A DNA stretch of 64,000 nt from Rummeliibacillus pycnus_A (GCF_044359855.1 NZ_CP132291.1:2852001-2916000); one strand, 5' to 3'; shown: positions 1-8,737, counted from the stretch's first letter. Program-made: numbers and translations. The notes: generated from the letters alone by a model not told the origin.

Positions 1-2
1 TG

Positions 3-77
3 TTCCCAACTGCAAGTGTAATGGTGGAAGACTATGCAGATATGCTAGTAAAAGCACCTGTAACAGTATCAATTTAA
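3..77 (+). CDS. C-terminal end of an unidentified CDS (starts before the window)
   Basis: An open frame enters from the left edge and ends at TAA 75-77, giving 24 residues that finish LVKAPVTVSI. Nothing upstream is visible, and the fragment is too short to assign to a family. It is called coding because a weak hairpin (about 110-135) and a strong bidirectional terminator (204-243) follow it, as expected at the end of a rightward unit. Confidence 0.4.
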   Translation, partial: FPTASVMVEDYADMLVKAPVTVSI

Positions 78-203
78 TGCTTCAATCGCTCGTTTTATAG
101 GTTTTAAAATAAAGAAAGCTACTGCTAATAGCCTTTCAAAAACATAAGTGAAAAGAGTTTTTAAACTACTTAATAGTTGAAAAGTATACTTATAAATAAA
201 GTA

Positions 204-243
204 GGGGCTTCTATAAATAACATTGGTTACTTATAGAAGCCCC
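204..243. terminator. Bidirectional rho-independent terminator
   Basis: A perfect 13-bp inverted repeat (arms 204-216 and 231-243, GGGGCTTCTATAA and its complement) separates the rightward gene tail from the leftward gene at 253-483. It lies in the convergent intergenic space and can serve both directions. Confidence 0.8.
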
Positions 244-252
244 ATATTTGTA

Positions 253-483
253 TTAGTCTTCATCTTTAATATCAATATCTTCGGGAATGGGTGTGTTTTT
301 CCATATTTCAATTTCTTCTTTTATTCTTTCAAGCTGCTCGTGGTATCGATCGAATTGATCACTACTAATTAAAAATTGTTCACCGTCATGAACTGCACGA
401 ATGCGGCCTTCTAAAACATAACGCATCACTTGATATTCTGGCATAGAGATGTCCTTTGCTGTATCTGCAACGGTTTTGTACAT
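253..483 (-). CDS. Small helix-turn-helix (excisionase/MerR-like) DNA-binding protein
   Basis: This 76-residue protein starts at ATG 483, with an AAGGGGG ribosome site about ten bases upstream. Residues 1-45 look like the short winged HTH of the excisionase/MerR-like HTH_17 group: a helix ending MPEYQVMRYVLEGRI followed by a turn and RAVHDGEQFLIS. The rest is an acidic, probably helical tail ending EDIDIKDED. Such single-domain proteins are common in Bacillales, and most are not true phage excisionases; no integrase or phage gene is nearby. It is monocistronic, divergent from the transporter at 629 and closed by the 204-243 terminator. The family call comes from pattern only, and the DNA target is unknown. 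Confidence 0.7.
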   Translation of the reverse strand: MYKTVADTAKDISMPEYQVMRYVLEGRIRAVHDGEQFLISSDQFDRYHEQLERIKEEIEIWKNTPIPEDIDIKDED

Positions 484-628
484 AGCGTAAGGCCCCCTTT
501 TGCCTCATTATAATAGAAGAAAAGACTATCCTCAACTTTCAGAATTTATGATATATTTTCATGATGATAATGAAATATTTTACAAAAAAGGGCATCCGTC
601 TTTACGATCGAAATAAGCAAGGGGGAGA

Positions 629-1522
629 ATGATGAATCTTTTGCCATATGTTCTCGTGTTGTTAGCAGCTACTCTATGGGGAACAGTTGGTACAACACAG
701 ACCTTTTTAACAGATGGTATACAGCCTTTAACTGTGGCGGCAATGCGTTCGGGAATTGGTGGAGGTGTATTGCTGATCATTGCAATAGCGATGAAGAAAA
801 TCCAATTTCGCCACTGGCCTTGGAAATATACATTTTATGCAGCACTTTCTATGGCACTTTTTCAGCCGTTATTTTTTACATCTGTTCGTTTGACAGGGGT
901 GGCAATTGGCACAGTAGTAACCATTGGTAGTTCTCCAGTATTTGCTGGGCTCATTGAATGGCTCTACTTTAAAAACAAACCAACTCGTACATGGGGAATA
1001 GCAACCGTATTAGCAATTTTAGGTTGTGTACTTGTTTTTGTGAATAAAGGACAAACAACTGTGAATCCACTGGGCATTAGTTTAGCTTTGTGTGCAGGAA
1101 TCGCATTTGCGACTTATACACATGTGAGTAAGTCGTTAATGGACAAAGAAGCGGCTTTACCTGCAGTAGCAATGACATTTTCAATGTGTGGATTATTATT
1201 ATTACCAATCGCCTTCATTTTGGGGGTGGATTGGGTCACTGAGAGTGCAAATTGGCCACCACTATTGTTTATGTGTATTTTTGGAACAAGTATAGCGTAT
1301 ATTTTATTCCAAACAGGATTACAAAAGATTCTCTCATCATCTGCTGTAACATTATCTCTAGCCGAGCCGTTAACTGCTGCATTGCTAGGTGTTTTCTTAG
1401 TAGGTGAATATTTGAGCGTTGCATCCTGGATTGGTGTAGCGATGTTACTTGGTGGAATAATTGTGATTACATTTGGAGGACGAACGAAAAGTATTCCACA
1501 AATAGAGGCTAGCGTTGAATAA
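629..1522 (+). CDS. EamA/DMT-family transporter (drug/metabolite exporter)
   Basis: This is a 297-residue, almost wholly hydrophobic protein with the two-repeat EamA layout. The first repeat begins YVLVLLAATLWGTVGTTQ, with the conserved WG near the end of helix 1. The second repeat starts near residue 150 and contains SLAEPLTAALLGVFLVGE. Ten membrane helices can be laid out, the normal number for the family. The start has two tandem ATG codons (629, 632) behind AAGGGGGAG. EamA proteins export amino acids, nucleosides or drugs across the plasma membrane; the substrate cannot be read from the sequence. It is a single gene followed by its own terminator. A second EamA gene in this window (30781) is broken. 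Confidence 0.88.
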   Translation: MMNLLPYVLVLLAATLWGTVGTTQTFLTDGIQPLTVAAMRSGIGGGVLLIIAIAMKKIQFRHWPWKYTFYAALSMALFQPLFFTSVRLTGVAIGTVVTIGSSPVFAGLIEWLYFKNKPTRTWGIATVLAILGCVLVFVNKGQTTVNPLGISLALCAGIAFATYTHVSKSLMDKEAALPAVAMTFSMCGLLLLPIAFILGVDWVTESANWPPLLFMCIFGTSIAYILFQTGLQKILSSSAVTLSLAEPLTAALLGVFLVGEYLSVASWIGVAMLLGGIIVITFGGRTKSIPQIEASVE

Positions 1523-1532
1523 CTTTGTGGAT

Positions 1533-1576
1533 AAACTGTTTTAGGAGTCAATGTTGGCTTTTAAAACAGTTTTTTT
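1533..1576 (+). terminator. Rho-independent terminator of the EamA gene
   Basis: The arms AAACTGTTTTA (1533-1543) and TAAAACAGTTT (1562-1572) are followed by a T-run to 1576. The structure sits just past the stop codon at 1522. Confidence 0.8.
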
Positions 1577-1633
1577 GTGGATAACTTCCTGAAAAGATTT
1601 GTGTATTCCTGTAAAATATGAATATTGATATAA

Positions 1634-1681
1634 AAATCTTAAGAATTTCTTCATTTTTATCATCACTTCTTTTTAAGATTT
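1634..1681. promoter_or_regulatory. Inverted repeat in the response-regulator promoter region (candidate operator)
   Basis: A perfect 9-bp inverted repeat (AAATCTTAA 1634-1642, TTAAGATTT 1673-1681) flanks an AT-rich stretch about 50-100 bases before the regulator start at 1731. OmpR-family regulators often bind repeated TTAAGA-like half-sites near their own promoters, so autoregulation is possible. This is inference; the 30-base spacing is long for a simple dimer site. Confidence 0.35.
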
Positions 1682-1730
1682 GGTCTGTAAAATGATGACT
1701 ATAAGAAAACAAAGAAATGAGGTGTGACAA

Positions 1731-2426
1731 ATGGCACCATATACCATTTTAGTAACAGATGATGACCAAGATATTCGAGATGGCATTGAAATTTATTTGA
1801 AAAACGAAGGGTACAACGTCTTAAAAGCAGCAAATGGTGTGGAAGCTCTCGAACAATTACTGGAGCATGAAATACATTTAATTATTTTAGATATTATGAT
1901 GCCAGAATTAGATGGGATCCAAACGACGTTTAAAATTCGAGCAGAACGTAATATCCCAATTATTATGCTTAGCGCCAAAGTAGAGGATTCAGATAAAATT
2001 CATGGTTTATCGGTTGGGGCAGATGACTATGTAACAAAGCCATTCCATCCTTTAGAATTAATGGCTAGGGTGAAATCGCAATTACGCCGTTATGTGAAAC
2101 TTGGAACCTACAATGAGCAACAAGGAAAGGTAACAGTAGGTGGTCTGTCACTAGACACAGATGCAAAAGAACTATTGCTAGACGGCGAGCCAATTAAGTT
2201 AACGAAAATCGAATATAACATTACAGAACTTTTACTCACAAATGTAGGACGAGTTTTCTCTATTTCAGAAATTTACGAACGTGTATGGAATGAGCCCGCC
2301 TACAATGCCGACAATATTGTTGCAGTACATATTCGAAAAATTAGAGAAAAAATCGAAGTGGATCCAAAGAATCCAAGATACTTAAAGGTGGTGTGGGGTA
2401 TTGGCTACAAAATTGAAAAAGCATAG
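1731..2426 (+). CDS. OmpR/PhoB-family response regulator (VanR-like)
   Basis: This 231-residue protein combines a receiver domain and a winged-helix output domain. The receiver (about 4-118) shows the acidic pair in TDDDQDIRDG, the phospho-acceptor Asp in LIILDIMMPELDG, the conserved Ser in MLSAKVEDS and Lys in YVTKPFHP. The Trans_reg_C domain (about 130-229) carries VGRVFSISEIYERVWNE and VHIRKIREKIE and ends VVWGIGYKIEK. ATG 1731 follows GAGGTG. The histidine kinase at 2567 is the evident partner, separated by a small ORF whose start overlaps this gene's 3' end. By sequence feel it belongs to the VanR-like group, but the signal and regulon are unknown; no van resistance genes are near. Confidence 0.9.
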   Translation: MAPYTILVTDDDQDIRDGIEIYLKNEGYNVLKAANGVEALEQLLEHEIHLIILDIMMPELDGIQTTFKIRAERNIPIIMLSAKVEDSDKIHGLSVGADDYVTKPFHPLELMARVKSQLRRYVKLGTYNEQQGKVTVGGLSLDTDAKELLLDGEPIKLTKIEYNITELLLTNVGRVFSISEIYERVWNEPAYNADNIVAVHIRKIREKIEVDPKNPRYLKVVWGIGYKIEKA

Positions 2427-2565
2427 TACAACCATTTGGTCAATCAGCGCACTTATTATAGCATTCTGTAGTTTACTGTACTGCTTAACCTTTATATTCC
2501 ATATGATGGATTTTAGTTTTGCGAAGAAATTTGCACAACTAACTCGTGCAATTGGGGGAGTGTAA
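2413..2565 (+). CDS. Small single-pass membrane peptide between regulator and kinase (50 aa)
   Basis: An open frame begins at TTG 2413, inside the last codons of the response regulator, and stops at TAA 2565, one base before the kinase ATG at 2567. It encodes 50 residues: a short basic start (KKHSTT), one strong membrane helix (about 8-32, with SALIIAFCSLLYCLTFIF), then an amphipathic basic tail containing FAKKFAQLTRAIGGV. The frame fills the whole 140-base gap without a stop, and its end is packed against the kinase ribosome site, as in coupled translation. The start is weak: a non-ATG codon with only a G-rich stretch about 14 bases upstream. It could alternatively be the remnant of a longer membrane gene. 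Confidence 0.5.
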   Translation: MKKHSTTIWSISALIIAFCSLLYCLTFIFHMMDFSFAKKFAQLTRAIGGV

Positions 2566-2566
2566 C

Positions 2567-4762
2567 ATGAGAAAATCCAAAAACACTGTTTTGCTTTCTC
2601 TTATCTGTATGATTCTGATTGGAGGTTTTACCCTTTTAGAGCATGGCAGTCAATATTTTGCAAAAAATTTTTTTGAGTCAGATACATTTCAATCAGAATA
2701 CCAAAATTTCACAGATCAACTAGGTTCACTTGTTTTAAATCCATTAGATGCTAGTGAGGCGAAAAAGGATATAAAGGTGACGGACCAAGAAATAGAGGAA
2801 TATCGAAATTATAATGGTAGCCTAAGTGAGCAAATTGCCAGTATCAATAATCAATATCAAGATAAAATTACTGATGCCAAAAGTTCAAAAGCAACTACAG
2901 TTGAAAAAGCTCTCACATCAGAACGAGATAAAAAGATAAAAGATATTACAAAGAATTTTGAAGATGACGACTATGTACGAGATAAAATTATAAAAATTAA
3001 AGAGCAAGAAATCGACAAGTATGTAAATGAATTAGAAAATCGGAAACAAAGTTTTTTAAATGACTACAGTTACTTTGCTTATCAATTAACAGATATGTCA
3101 ACAGGTAAAACCTTTACAGAAGGATACCTAAATGATACAGCTGTTTATACTCACAAATATAATAGCCAACATGTTTTAAATACTTCTACTATTAACAACG
3201 TCGATGTTGTATCAAATTGGAATGCAGCGGAAGATGATAGGTCATACGATATAACAGAAGCAACCCATAATTCTACACATCAATATAAAGGTGAAATTCG
3301 TGTTTCAAAAACAGAGTTTTTAAATTCAGCTTTTTACCAAGAATATAAGAATTTTAAATTCCATCAAAGACTATTAGTTGTTATCTGGATATTAAGTTTA
3401 CTGTCCATCATTATGTTATTCTTCATCAGACCATTTAAAATGGAAATGAACAAGGAAAACTTTTTACTATGTACTATTCGAAAATGGCCAATTGATGTAC
3501 GAGCATTTTGCTTATTTATCACTGGATATGGTGTCATTATTGACTTAATGGTGTTGTCAGATCATCTATCTTTTACAAGCTTTATCGATCATTCGTTTAT
3601 AGCAGTATTGGTCGTAGCTATTCCTATTCTCTATCTTCTCGTATGGTTTGCGGTGATGCAGTTACTTCTAATGATAGAAGATCTGGATGCAGAAGAAAAA
3701 CGGTTAAGAGCTTATAAAAAATCCCTTAGTCTACATGTTGCACAGGATTTAAATCTATTTTTATCCATGAGAGTTGGATTACAATCTGTTGCACTCTTAG
3801 TTATTGTCTTTTTAGCAGGAGTTGGGATTGTCGGGGTAATGTTCGCAAATGGATTGGGGCCGCTCTATACCGTGTTATTCTTTTCAATTGCTTTACCTGC
3901 AATGGTTATTTTCTTACGTCGTATGAGCTATTTAAATAAAATCATGAAACAAACAGACGATATGGCGGAAGGACGTTTAAACAGTGAGATCGAAGTGCGT
4001 GGTAAATCCGTTTTTGCTAAGCATGCAGCTAATTTAAATCGATTACGTGAAGGGGTGAGTACTTCTTTAACAGAGCAGGCGAAAAGTGAGCGGCTAAAAA
4101 CAGAGTTAATCACAAATGTAAGCCATGATTTAAGAACACCACTTACTTCAATTATTACGTATACGGATCTATTGAAAAATCCCGATTTAACCGAGGATGA
4201 GCGTAATAGCTATGTGTCGATTCTAGATAAAAAATCTCAACGCTTAAAAACGCTCATCGAGGACTTGTTTGAGGTATCAAAAATGGCTTCCGGCAACATA
4301 GAATTGCAAAAGCAAAAAGTAAATTTGAATCAGCTATTGAAGCAAGCTCTTGGAGAACATGAAGAAGATATGGAAAAAGCAGCAATGGATTTCCGTATCC
4401 ATATAACAGATGAACCACTAATGGCATATGTTGACGGACAAAAATGGTGGCGTGTGTTAGATAATCTTATTATTAATGCTTTGAAATACACTTTAGAAGG
4501 TACGCGAGTCTATATTTCATTGGATAAAGTAGATCAACAAGCACAGTTTGTGATCAAAAACATTACGAAATATGAGCTAGGAGATCAAAATGTAGAGGAG
4601 TTATATGAACGCTTTAAACGCGCAGATACATCACGTCATACAGACGGATCTGGACTTGGTTTAGCCATTTCACAATCTATTGTAGATTTACATGAAGGTA
4701 AAATGGATATTACTGTAGATGGAGATTTATTTAAAGTAACTGTCAATGTTCCTATCGTTTAA
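2567..4762 (+). CDS. Multi-pass sensor histidine kinase
   Basis: This is a 731-residue kinase starting at ATG 2567, six bases after GGGGGAG; an upstream in-frame GTG at 2546 precedes that ribosome site and is unlikely. After an N-terminal helix (about 7-25), a large, Lys-, Glu- and Gln-rich external region (about 30-260) carries coiled-coil stretches. Four or five membrane helices follow (about 270-460), then a HAMP-like linker. The DHp helix has NVSHDLRTPLTSIITY with the phospho-acceptor His. The ATPase domain shows the N-box LIINALKYT and the G-box DGSGLGLAISQSIVDLH. It pairs with the regulator at 1731. The large external domain suggests an extracellular ligand, which is unidentified. A bidirectional terminator follows. 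Confidence 0.9.
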   Translation: MRKSKNTVLLSLICMILIGGFTLLEHGSQYFAKNFFESDTFQSEYQNFTDQLGSLVLNPLDASEAKKDIKVTDQEIEEYRNYNGSLSEQIASINNQYQDKITDAKSSKATTVEKALTSERDKKIKDITKNFEDDDYVRDKIIKIKEQEIDKYVNELENRKQSFLNDYSYFAYQLTDMSTGKTFTEGYLNDTAVYTHKYNSQHVLNTSTINNVDVVSNWNAAEDDRSYDITEATHNSTHQYKGEIRVSKTEFLNSAFYQEYKNFKFHQRLLVVIWILSLLSIIMLFFIRPFKMEMNKENFLLCTIRKWPIDVRAFCLFITGYGVIIDLMVLSDHLSFTSFIDHSFIAVLVVAIPILYLLVWFAVMQLLLMIEDLDAEEKRLRAYKKSLSLHVAQDLNLFLSMRVGLQSVALLVIVFLAGVGIVGVMFANGLGPLYTVLFFSIALPAMVIFLRRMSYLNKIMKQTDDMAEGRLNSEIEVRGKSVFAKHAANLNRLREGVSTSLTEQAKSERLKTELITNVSHDLRTPLTSIITYTDLLKNPDLTEDERNSYVSILDKKSQRLKTLIEDLFEVSKMASGNIELQKQKVNLNQLLKQALGEHEEDMEKAAMDFRIHITDEPLMAYVDGQKWWRVLDNLIINALKYTLEGTRVYISLDKVDQQAQFVIKNITKYELGDQNVEELYERFKRADTSRHTDGSGLGLAISQSIVDLHEGKMDITVDGDLFKVTVNVPIV

Positions 4763-4844
4763 AACGAAAAAATAGGAGCTATCCTAAAAGGATTAAACCT
4801 ATAAAAATGGACTGAAATTGATAATCTGAATAAGATATTTAATC

Positions 4845-4893
4845 AAAAAGAATTCGCGACATTCCTACGGGAAAGCAAGCGAATTCTTTTTTG
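4845..4893. terminator. Bidirectional terminator (kinase and NprR-like genes)
   Basis: The arms AAAAAGAATTCGC (4845-4857) and GCGAATTCTTTTT (4879-4891) close the convergent gap between the kinase (ends 4762) and the leftward regulator (ends 4920). The loop contains ATTCCTACGGGAAAGCAAGC, which resembles the dispersed CTCCTGCGGGAAA repeat seen elsewhere in the window. Confidence 0.85.
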
Positions 4894-4919
4894 TAATATG
4901 TCCTTTTTTTGTCAGTATA

Positions 4920-6215
4920 TTAAGATAAGTCTTCCCAGACTTTAATATTATGCATGGCATACATTGCCTCGGTTGCTCTTTGGAAATAGTGTGATGCTTT
5001 TTTATATTCATTTTGTTCACATAATAAATTGCCAAGTAAAGTAGTATATTTATAAACATTTTTGTAATCTTGTGTTTGTTGAAAAAAATTGATAGCACTT
5101 GCAATAAAACCCTCATCAAAATCACTTAGGTGATGAATTATTTTATAAATATTAAAATGATAAACAAATTCTTTTGCTGTTTCTTCAATAGGGTGATCAT
5201 CTATCAGCTGTAATCCTTTTTTGCACCATGTCTCTACGCTTGTCGCATTATTTAACTTTGAATATTCTTTGACCATAGAATGGATTGTTATAAGAATACG
5301 TATAGGCTCCTTTTTGACAGCTAAACTTTTTCTGTAATAAGAAATAGCTCCTCTGGAATCTCCTTCTAAAGCATAAATATATCCCAAATTTTGGAATATA
5401 ATACCGTAATTTTCTTCTAAATTGTATTTATTGCACACATTATAGCAATTGTCGAAGATTTCGAGTGCACAATTATAATGACCATTTTGTATATGAGATA
5501 GACCTAATCTTATATAACAGTTGACCATTTGTTGATGATAATTTAATTCTGTATAGAGTTTCATTGCTTGTTGTGCATACTCAATCGCATTTAATGTTCG
5601 GTATAGTTTATGATATACCGAGCTTAACATGAAGTAATACTCTGCTCTTTCCCATTTAGTAAGCTGAATATTTGGCATTAATATCCCAGCTTTTTCGAGA
5701 AAAGATAATCCTGTTTTGTATTTGTTAGAACGCAAACAATACAAATAACAGTTAGTGTAATAGAAGAATTTTTGGTGATCATTTAAATTTTCTTCCATAG
5801 TAGTCAACGCATTTAGAAGGGTAGTGATTTTATCCAAAGGTTCATCCGTCATTAGGAACAACCGGAGTAGTCGTATGTTAAATGTATAGAAATTTTCTAC
5901 ATTACTAAACTCTAGATTCATCGATTTATAATATTCTATTGTTTCTTTCGTTAGGGATGGATCATTTTTTAAAAGAACTTTTTTAATGACTTTATAGCTA
6001 TCTTCCATAAACTGTTCTTCATCTACGTCTATGTAATAGTCTAAATTAATACGTAATCGTTTAAGAAGTGCATTTTTTACTTCATCTAGTGGAATTTGCT
6101 TGCCACTTTCAATTTTACTTAAATAAGAAGTAGAACAAATATCTTGGGCTAATGCTTTTTGAGTTATATGTTGTTTAATGCGTTCGGATTTTATAATATT
6201 CCCAATATTTTGCAT
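4920..6215 (-). CDS. XRE-HTH plus TPR transcriptional regulator (Rgg/NprR/PlcR-type)
   Basis: This 431-residue protein has an N-terminal XRE helix-turn-helix (about 5-60: IGNIIKSERIKQHITQKALA, then STSYLSKIESGK) and a long helical C-terminal half made of TPR units. YSNVQNFYTF-like aromatic helices appear first, then clear repeats such as CYIRLGLSHIQNGHYNCALE and IIFQNLGYIYALEGDSRGAI. That architecture and length match the RRNPP group (NprR about 420 residues), whose TPR groove binds a secreted peptide pheromone. No peptide gene of the nprX type is visible next to its 3' end, where the terminator begins 27 bases away. It is monocistronic, between convergent and divergent neighbours. The regulon and ligand are unknown. 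Confidence 0.8.
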   Translation of the reverse strand: MQNIGNIIKSERIKQHITQKALAQDICSTSYLSKIESGKQIPLDEVKNALLKRLRINLDYYIDVDEEQFMEDSYKVIKKVLLKNDPSLTKETIEYYKSMNLEFSNVENFYTFNIRLLRLFLMTDEPLDKITTLLNALTTMEENLNDHQKFFYYTNCYLYCLRSNKYKTGLSFLEKAGILMPNIQLTKWERAEYYFMLSSVYHKLYRTLNAIEYAQQAMKLYTELNYHQQMVNCYIRLGLSHIQNGHYNCALEIFDNCYNVCNKYNLEENYGIIFQNLGYIYALEGDSRGAISYYRKSLAVKKEPIRILITIHSMVKEYSKLNNATSVETWCKKGLQLIDDHPIEETAKEFVYHFNIYKIIHHLSDFDEGFIASAINFFQQTQDYKNVYKYTTLLGNLLCEQNEYKKASHYFQRATEAMYAMHNIKVWEDLS

Positions 6216-6351
6216 AATAATCCTTTCAACTTTTGTACTATTTTTAGAATTATTACATGATTTTAAAGGAATTTGAATCGGTAGAAAGGTGCATTTTCCT
6301 CAAACTATTTACAAATTTGCGAAATTTTTATTATAAAAAGGAAATAATTTG

Positions 6352-6375
6352 GAAAAAACCACTCATTTTGAGTGG
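6352..6375 (-). terminator. Terminator of the lia operon
   Basis: Read on the minus strand, TGAGTGG/CCACTCA-type arms (6369-6375 and 6359-6365) are followed by a run of six T. It lies immediately past the liaR stop at 6383. Confidence 0.8.
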
Positions 6376-6382
6376 CTTCAAA

Positions 6383-7018
6383 CTATTTAATTGGAACGAG
6401 TTGATGGTTAAATGCATAAACAACTGCTTGTGTACGATCTTGTACTTCTAGTTTGGAGAGAATATTACTTACATGTGTTTTGACAGTTTTTAAAGCGATA
6501 AATAGTTCGTCCGCAATGTCTTGATTGGTTTTTCCTTGAGCCATTAGTAAAAGGACTTCATGTTCACGTTCTGTTAAATCTTCATGAAGTGGTCTATCCT
6601 TGTGTCGCATTCGTTGCATCATTTTATTTGTTACCTCTGGTTCTAAAATAGGTTGACCATCACAGGTACTACGAATGGCTTCAGCAATTTGCTTGGCATT
6701 CGTTGTTTTTAGTAGATAGCTGATTGCTCCAGCTTCTAAAGCGGGATAAACTTTGTCATCGTCTAAAAAACTTGTAACAATCATTATTTTAGCTTCTGAC
6801 CATTGTTTGATAATTGCTTCTGTTGCTTCAGCTCCGGTCATAATTGGCATAACCATATCCATTAAAATGATATCAGGGCGATGTTCTAGTGCTAGGTCGA
6901 CAGCTTCCCTGCCATTTGCAGCTTCTGCAACAACCTCCATGTCAGATTGTGCCTGTAAGTAGGCCGAAACGCCAATACGTACCATTTCATGATCATCAGC
7001 TAATAGAATCCGAATCAT
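6383..7018 (-). CDS. liaR: LiaR-like NarL/FixJ-family response regulator
   Basis: This 211-residue regulator has a receiver domain (about 1-120; ADDHEMVR acidic pair, phospho-acceptor Asp in IILMDMVMPIMTG, MIVTSF, YLLKTT with the conserved Lys) and a LuxR-type HTH (about 147-205; LTEREHEVLLLMAQGKTNQD, then LFIALKTVKTHVSNILSKL). It overlaps the end of the kinase gene liaS by 23 bases, and the order liaI-liaH-liaF-liaS-liaR supports the name. In B. subtilis, LiaR phosphorylated by LiaS under cell-envelope stress (bacitracin, vancomycin, nisin) drives the liaIH promoter. VraR of staphylococci is a close relative, but the gene context favours LiaR. Confidence 0.9.
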   Translation of the reverse strand: MIRILLADDHEMVRIGVSAYLQAQSDMEVVAEAANGREAVDLALEHRPDIILMDMVMPIMTGAEATEAIIKQWSEAKIMIVTSFLDDDKVYPALEAGAISYLLKTTNAKQIAEAIRSTCDGQPILEPEVTNKMMQRMRHKDRPLHEDLTEREHEVLLLMAQGKTNQDIADELFIALKTVKTHVSNILSKLEVQDRTQAVVYAFNHQLVPIK

Positions 7019-8045
7019 TCTTTAACATCTCCTTTTCTACTGGAATTTGTATTTCAACGACTGTGCCTTGTGATGGGACAGATACGATTTTACATGTTCC
7101 GCCTATTTCGACTGCACGTTCTTCTATATTGTGTAAACCATAGGAACCTGCTTTTTCATCAACTGTTTTAAATCCAACACCATTATCATGTACCCGGAAA
7201 ATGACGCGTTTATTTCGTTCAACTAGTAGTAATTCTAGTTCAGTTGCTTTTGCGTGTCTTAATGTATTGGATAAGGTTTCTTGAGCGATTCGGAATAAAT
7301 GATCCTCAGCACCTTTTGACAGGTGTACATCTTCTAAGCGGTACTTAATTTTAAAGGATACCTTTTGCTGTAATTCAACTAATAGATCTTCCAAACCTTG
7401 AGTCAATGATTTATTTTTTAATGCGACGGGGCGAAGGTGAAGTAAAAGGGCTCGCATCTCCAGCTGTGCTTGTTGAACAATTTGTTCCGTTTGTAGGAGC
7501 GTATTCTTCGTATGATTAGGTAAATCCTCAGCTGCTGTTTCGTTAACTGTTGAAAGCAACATAGAAGCAGCGAATAGTTGTTGTGAGACAGAATCATGAA
7601 GTTCTCTTGCTAGACGTTGCCTTTCCTGAATTATACGTTCTTGAATGATTTGGTCTTGATTGACCGCTTTATCATTCGTTAGTTTTTGCAGACTTTTGCG
7701 TTGAGTACTGATTAATTCTTTTGTGTCATTTAATGATTTTTGTAAACTAGTATTTACACCAAATGTTTCATGTGGAATATTGTCACTTTTTATTACATTT
7801 TGCAAAGCTTGCTCGAATTGTTGATCCTTCTGATGTGCCAATAGCATGCTCCAAGACGCAATACAAATGCTGAAAATAAAAAGTAATGCAATAAATAAAA
7901 TAATGATAGGTAAATCCCAATAATGTGTCGTCCATAGAAATTCCCAATTACCTAACTTTGGGCCGAAAAGAATAAAGAAAATCGTCACTAAAATGGCAAT
8001 TTCGAAGAAGAATAAGCTAATCATTCGCGTCAAAAATTTTGTCAT
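6996..8045 (-). CDS. liaS: LiaS-like sensor histidine kinase
   Basis: This 349-residue NarX-type kinase has two N-terminal membrane helices (about 9-31 and 42-68) with almost no external loop, the intramembrane-sensing layout known for LiaS. A HAMP-like coiled coil follows. The HisKA_3 domain shows ERQRLARELHDSVSQQLFA with the phospho-acceptor His, and the ATPase domain DNGVGFKT and GSYGLHNIEERA. Its ATG (8045) overlaps the liaF stop codon (ATGA), so the two are translationally coupled. LiaS is held off by LiaF in unstressed cells and, when released, phosphorylates LiaR. Confidence 0.9.
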   Translation of the reverse strand: MTKFLTRMISLFFFEIAILVTIFFILFGPKLGNWEFLWTTHYWDLPIIILFIALLFIFSICIASWSMLLAHQKDQQFEQALQNVIKSDNIPHETFGVNTSLQKSLNDTKELISTQRKSLQKLTNDKAVNQDQIIQERIIQERQRLARELHDSVSQQLFAASMLLSTVNETAAEDLPNHTKNTLLQTEQIVQQAQLEMRALLLHLRPVALKNKSLTQGLEDLLVELQQKVSFKIKYRLEDVHLSKGAEDHLFRIAQETLSNTLRHAKATELELLLVERNKRVIFRVHDNGVGFKTVDEKAGSYGLHNIEERAVEIGGTCKIVSVPSQGTVVEIQIPVEKEMLKNDSDSIS

Positions 8046-8737
8046 TGGCGAATCACCTCAACATCTCCGAAAAATGTTGATACGGTAATAATTAGTTCGG
8101 TACTTGCTTCTTCAATATGTTCATAGCCATCACGGAGTGTAATGGTATCATGCCAAACACGCGGGTAGCTAGTACCAAAGCATGTTGCATCACCAACAAA
8201 TGTATTGTAATGAAGACGTACAGGTACTTCATAAGGAACGATAATCCGAACTTTTCCAAATCCTTGGCGGATAGCGATAAGTGAAGTGCCCTTTGGTAAT
8301 ACAGTTTGTGTTGTATCAATATACAAGTCACCGACAAAGCTTTGAATATGTACATCTTGCCATTCATAAGATTGCAATGGTGTGCTTTGAAATGAGAAAA
8401 ATTTATTTTTAATAGGTTGATCAATTGCTTGCTTGGATACTTGTTTTGCAAATGAAATTTGAATCGGATCGCCTTTCTTCATTTGCCATAACACATAAAT
8501 TAAAGTAGCTACTACGATGATTCGTAAACTCCACATGGACATTAGTGCAATTATTATACAAAAAACACCGCCCCAAAAAAGCCATCTTCGTCTTTTACGC
8601 ATGCTAATATAAATGAAAAAAGCACCGAGAATCGCAAACATGATACTCCCATTTTCAAAAAATGTTTCTTCTATAAAAATAAGCAAGAAAGTAGTAATCG
8701 CAAGCATCGTCAATTTGTTTGTAGAAAAATGAGTCAT
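8042..8737 (-). CDS. liaF: LiaF-like membrane inhibitor of the Lia system
   Basis: This 231-residue protein starts at ATG 8737 behind GAGGGAGG; a longer frame upstream runs through the liaH-liaF hairpin and is unlikely. The N-terminal half contains several short membrane helices (about 8-95). The C-terminal half is the soluble LiaF domain with the beta-rich pattern VHIQSFVGDLYIDT ... LIAIRQGFGKVRIIVPYEVP ... YNTFVGDATCFG, including the two FVGD motifs typical of the family. LiaF is the specific repressor of LiaS in B. subtilis. It is coupled to liaS by a 4-base overlap. The protein that usually precedes it, LiaG, is missing here. Confidence 0.88.
   Translation of the reverse strand: MTHFSTNKLTMLAITTFLLIFIEETFFENGSIMFAILGAFFIYISMRKRRRWLFWGGVFCIIIALMSMWSLRIIVVATLIYVLWQMKKGDPIQISFAKQVSKQAIDQPIKNKFFSFQSTPLQSYEWQDVHIQSFVGDLYIDTTQTVLPKGTSLIAIRQGFGKVRIIVPYEVPVRLHYNTFVGDATCFGTSYPRVWHDTITLRDGYEHIEEASTELIITVSTFFGDVEVIRQ

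Noticed and set aside
6257..6451. 64-codon plus-strand ORF beside the NprR-like regulator, considered as a pheromone gene
   Set aside because: It has no ribosome site or signal peptide and runs through the liaR terminator and into liaR.
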